Shown piece by piece: positions 63,481-64,000 of a DNA stretch of 64,000 nucleotides. Under the pieces are notes generated by a model, which did not search any database, had not been told where the DNA came from, and saw only the letters and a list, made by a program, of their open reading frames with translations. This stretch comes from Bacteroidaceae bacterium (GTDB taxonomy: Bacteria; Bacteroidota; Bacteroidia; Bacteroidales; Bacteroidaceae). How positions within the stretch are numbered: the first letter of the stretch is position 1; each line of letters begins with the position of its first letter. The translations under genes were made by a program, and so were the position numbers. The stretch lies in assembly GCA_017649485.1 (NCBI GenBank), contig JAGCGS010000010.1:1-64000 (forward strand), given 5' to 3'.

Positions 63481-64000
63481 TCACTTTTTTAATAATTCTA
63501 ACAAGTTATTATTGAGGAGTCGTTTCACCTCACTTATAGGCACCTCATATTGTAGCTCTTGAGCCAATGAAGTCACCCCTTTATCGATGAATCCACAGGG
63601 ATTGATATAGCTAAAAAAACGCAGATCAGTATTAACATTAAAAGCTAGTCCATGCATAGTAACAAACCTACTGCTTCTTATACCGATAGCGCATATTTTA
63701 CGAGCATTAGAACCATGGGCATCCAGCCATACCCCAGTAGCTTTTTCAAGACGTCCGGCCTGGATGCCAAAAGTTGCACACACGCGAATGACTGCTTCCT
63801 CAATCAAAGTGACATACTCCTTGAGGCCCAAGCCATAACGTTCTAAGTCAAGTATAGGATAGCAGATAAGTTGTCCAGGTCCATGATATGTAATATCGCC
63901 ACCACGGTCTATATGGTAAAATGAAGCGCCAAAGCGCTTAAGCTGATCCATGCTCACTAACAAATTGGAAGCCTTTCCACTACGTCCTAAGGTATAAACA
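63481..64000 (-). CDS. lipB: Octanoyltransferase LipB, 5' part beyond window
   Basis: The frame runs off the right edge, so the N-terminus is missing; 172 residues are seen up to the stop. It transfers octanoyl from ACP to the lipoyl domains of 2-oxoacid dehydrogenases and GcvH. Motifs include 'VYTLGRSGKASNLL' at the edge, 'HIDRGGDITYHGPGQLICYPILDLERYG', and 'GVWLDAHGSNARKICAIGIRSSRFVTMHGLAFNVN' with the expected Lys. Cys is replaced by 'NPCGF' in the usual place ('INPCGFIDKGVTS'). Directly upstream of engB. Confidence 0.93.
   Translation of the reverse strand, partial: VYTLGRSGKASNLLVSMDQLKRFGASFYHIDRGGDITYHGPGQLICYPILDLERYGLGLKEYVTLIEEAVIRVCATFGIQAGRLEKATGVWLDAHGSNARKICAIGIRSSRFVTMHGLAFNVNTDLRFFSYINPCGFIDKGVTSLAQELQYEVPISEVKRLLNNNLLELLKK

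Overview
This 64 kb window looks like chromosome from a Bacteroidales bacterium, most likely a Prevotella/Segatella-type member of Prevotellaceae. Support comes from the many TAnnTTTG -7 promoter motifs typical of Bacteroidota, the near absence of Shine-Dalgarno sequences, Bacteroidota-specific families (DUF5606, DUF3276, a long NusB, DUF1573, a thioester-less alpha-2-macroglobulin), a serine palmitoyltransferase for sphingolipids, and a Na+-dependent methylmalonyl-CoA decarboxylase route to propionate. I saw no rRNA, insertion sequence, prophage or CRISPR array.

Layout. 0-6.8 kb (minus strand): the end of a sugar-phosphate isomerase-like gene, then GHL10 glycosidase-like protein, purL and two half-size chromate transporters in one transcription unit. 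6.8-9.6 kb: uvrA, divergent from that unit. 9.6-13.6 kb (minus): DUF1573, meaB, an AAA ATPase and a DUF4435/Toprim-like protein, tightly packed. The last two have the gene content of the PARIS (AriA/AriB) anti-phage system. 13.7-19.5 kb: a giant alpha-2-macroglobulin-like protein. 19.6-22 kb: a GH127 lipoprotein. 22-23.1 kb is the most unusual stretch. It holds a promoter-driven 29-codon ORF followed by a closed stem-loop, a 155-bp nested palindrome, and a 45-residue small protein with its own promoter, terminator and a perfect Shine-Dalgarno, which is rare in this phylum. 23.1-29.8 kb is core housekeeping: nusB-yajC-ybbR-coaE-DUF5606, rplY, pth, hslR.

29.8-36.9 kb: a Kef-type antiporter, then the propionate operon (methylmalonyl-CoA epimerase, carboxyltransferase, OadG-like, biotin carrier, membrane beta subunit). 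MeaB upstream and a BtuB-like receptor downstream fit a B12-dependent succinate-propionate pathway. 36.9-44.6 kb: a secreted GH13 amylase and a three-gene RND efflux operon. 44.8-54.2 kb: metY, trpS, a GNAT acetyltransferase, phosphohexomutase, a C69 dipeptidase, an M23 peptidase and alanine dehydrogenase. 54.2-64 kb: a TonB receptor behind glpD, tRNA-Pro(UGG), a metallophosphoesterase, a DUF4091/GH123-like glycosidase, serine palmitoyltransferase, engB and the 3' part of lipB.

A heptanucleotide repeat family (TTGACCA/TGGTCAA) is scattered through the window, often touching stop or start codons. It even encodes a duplicated 7-residue peptide in the TolC-like protein. Two other arrays with 22-23 bp period lie just after coding genes.
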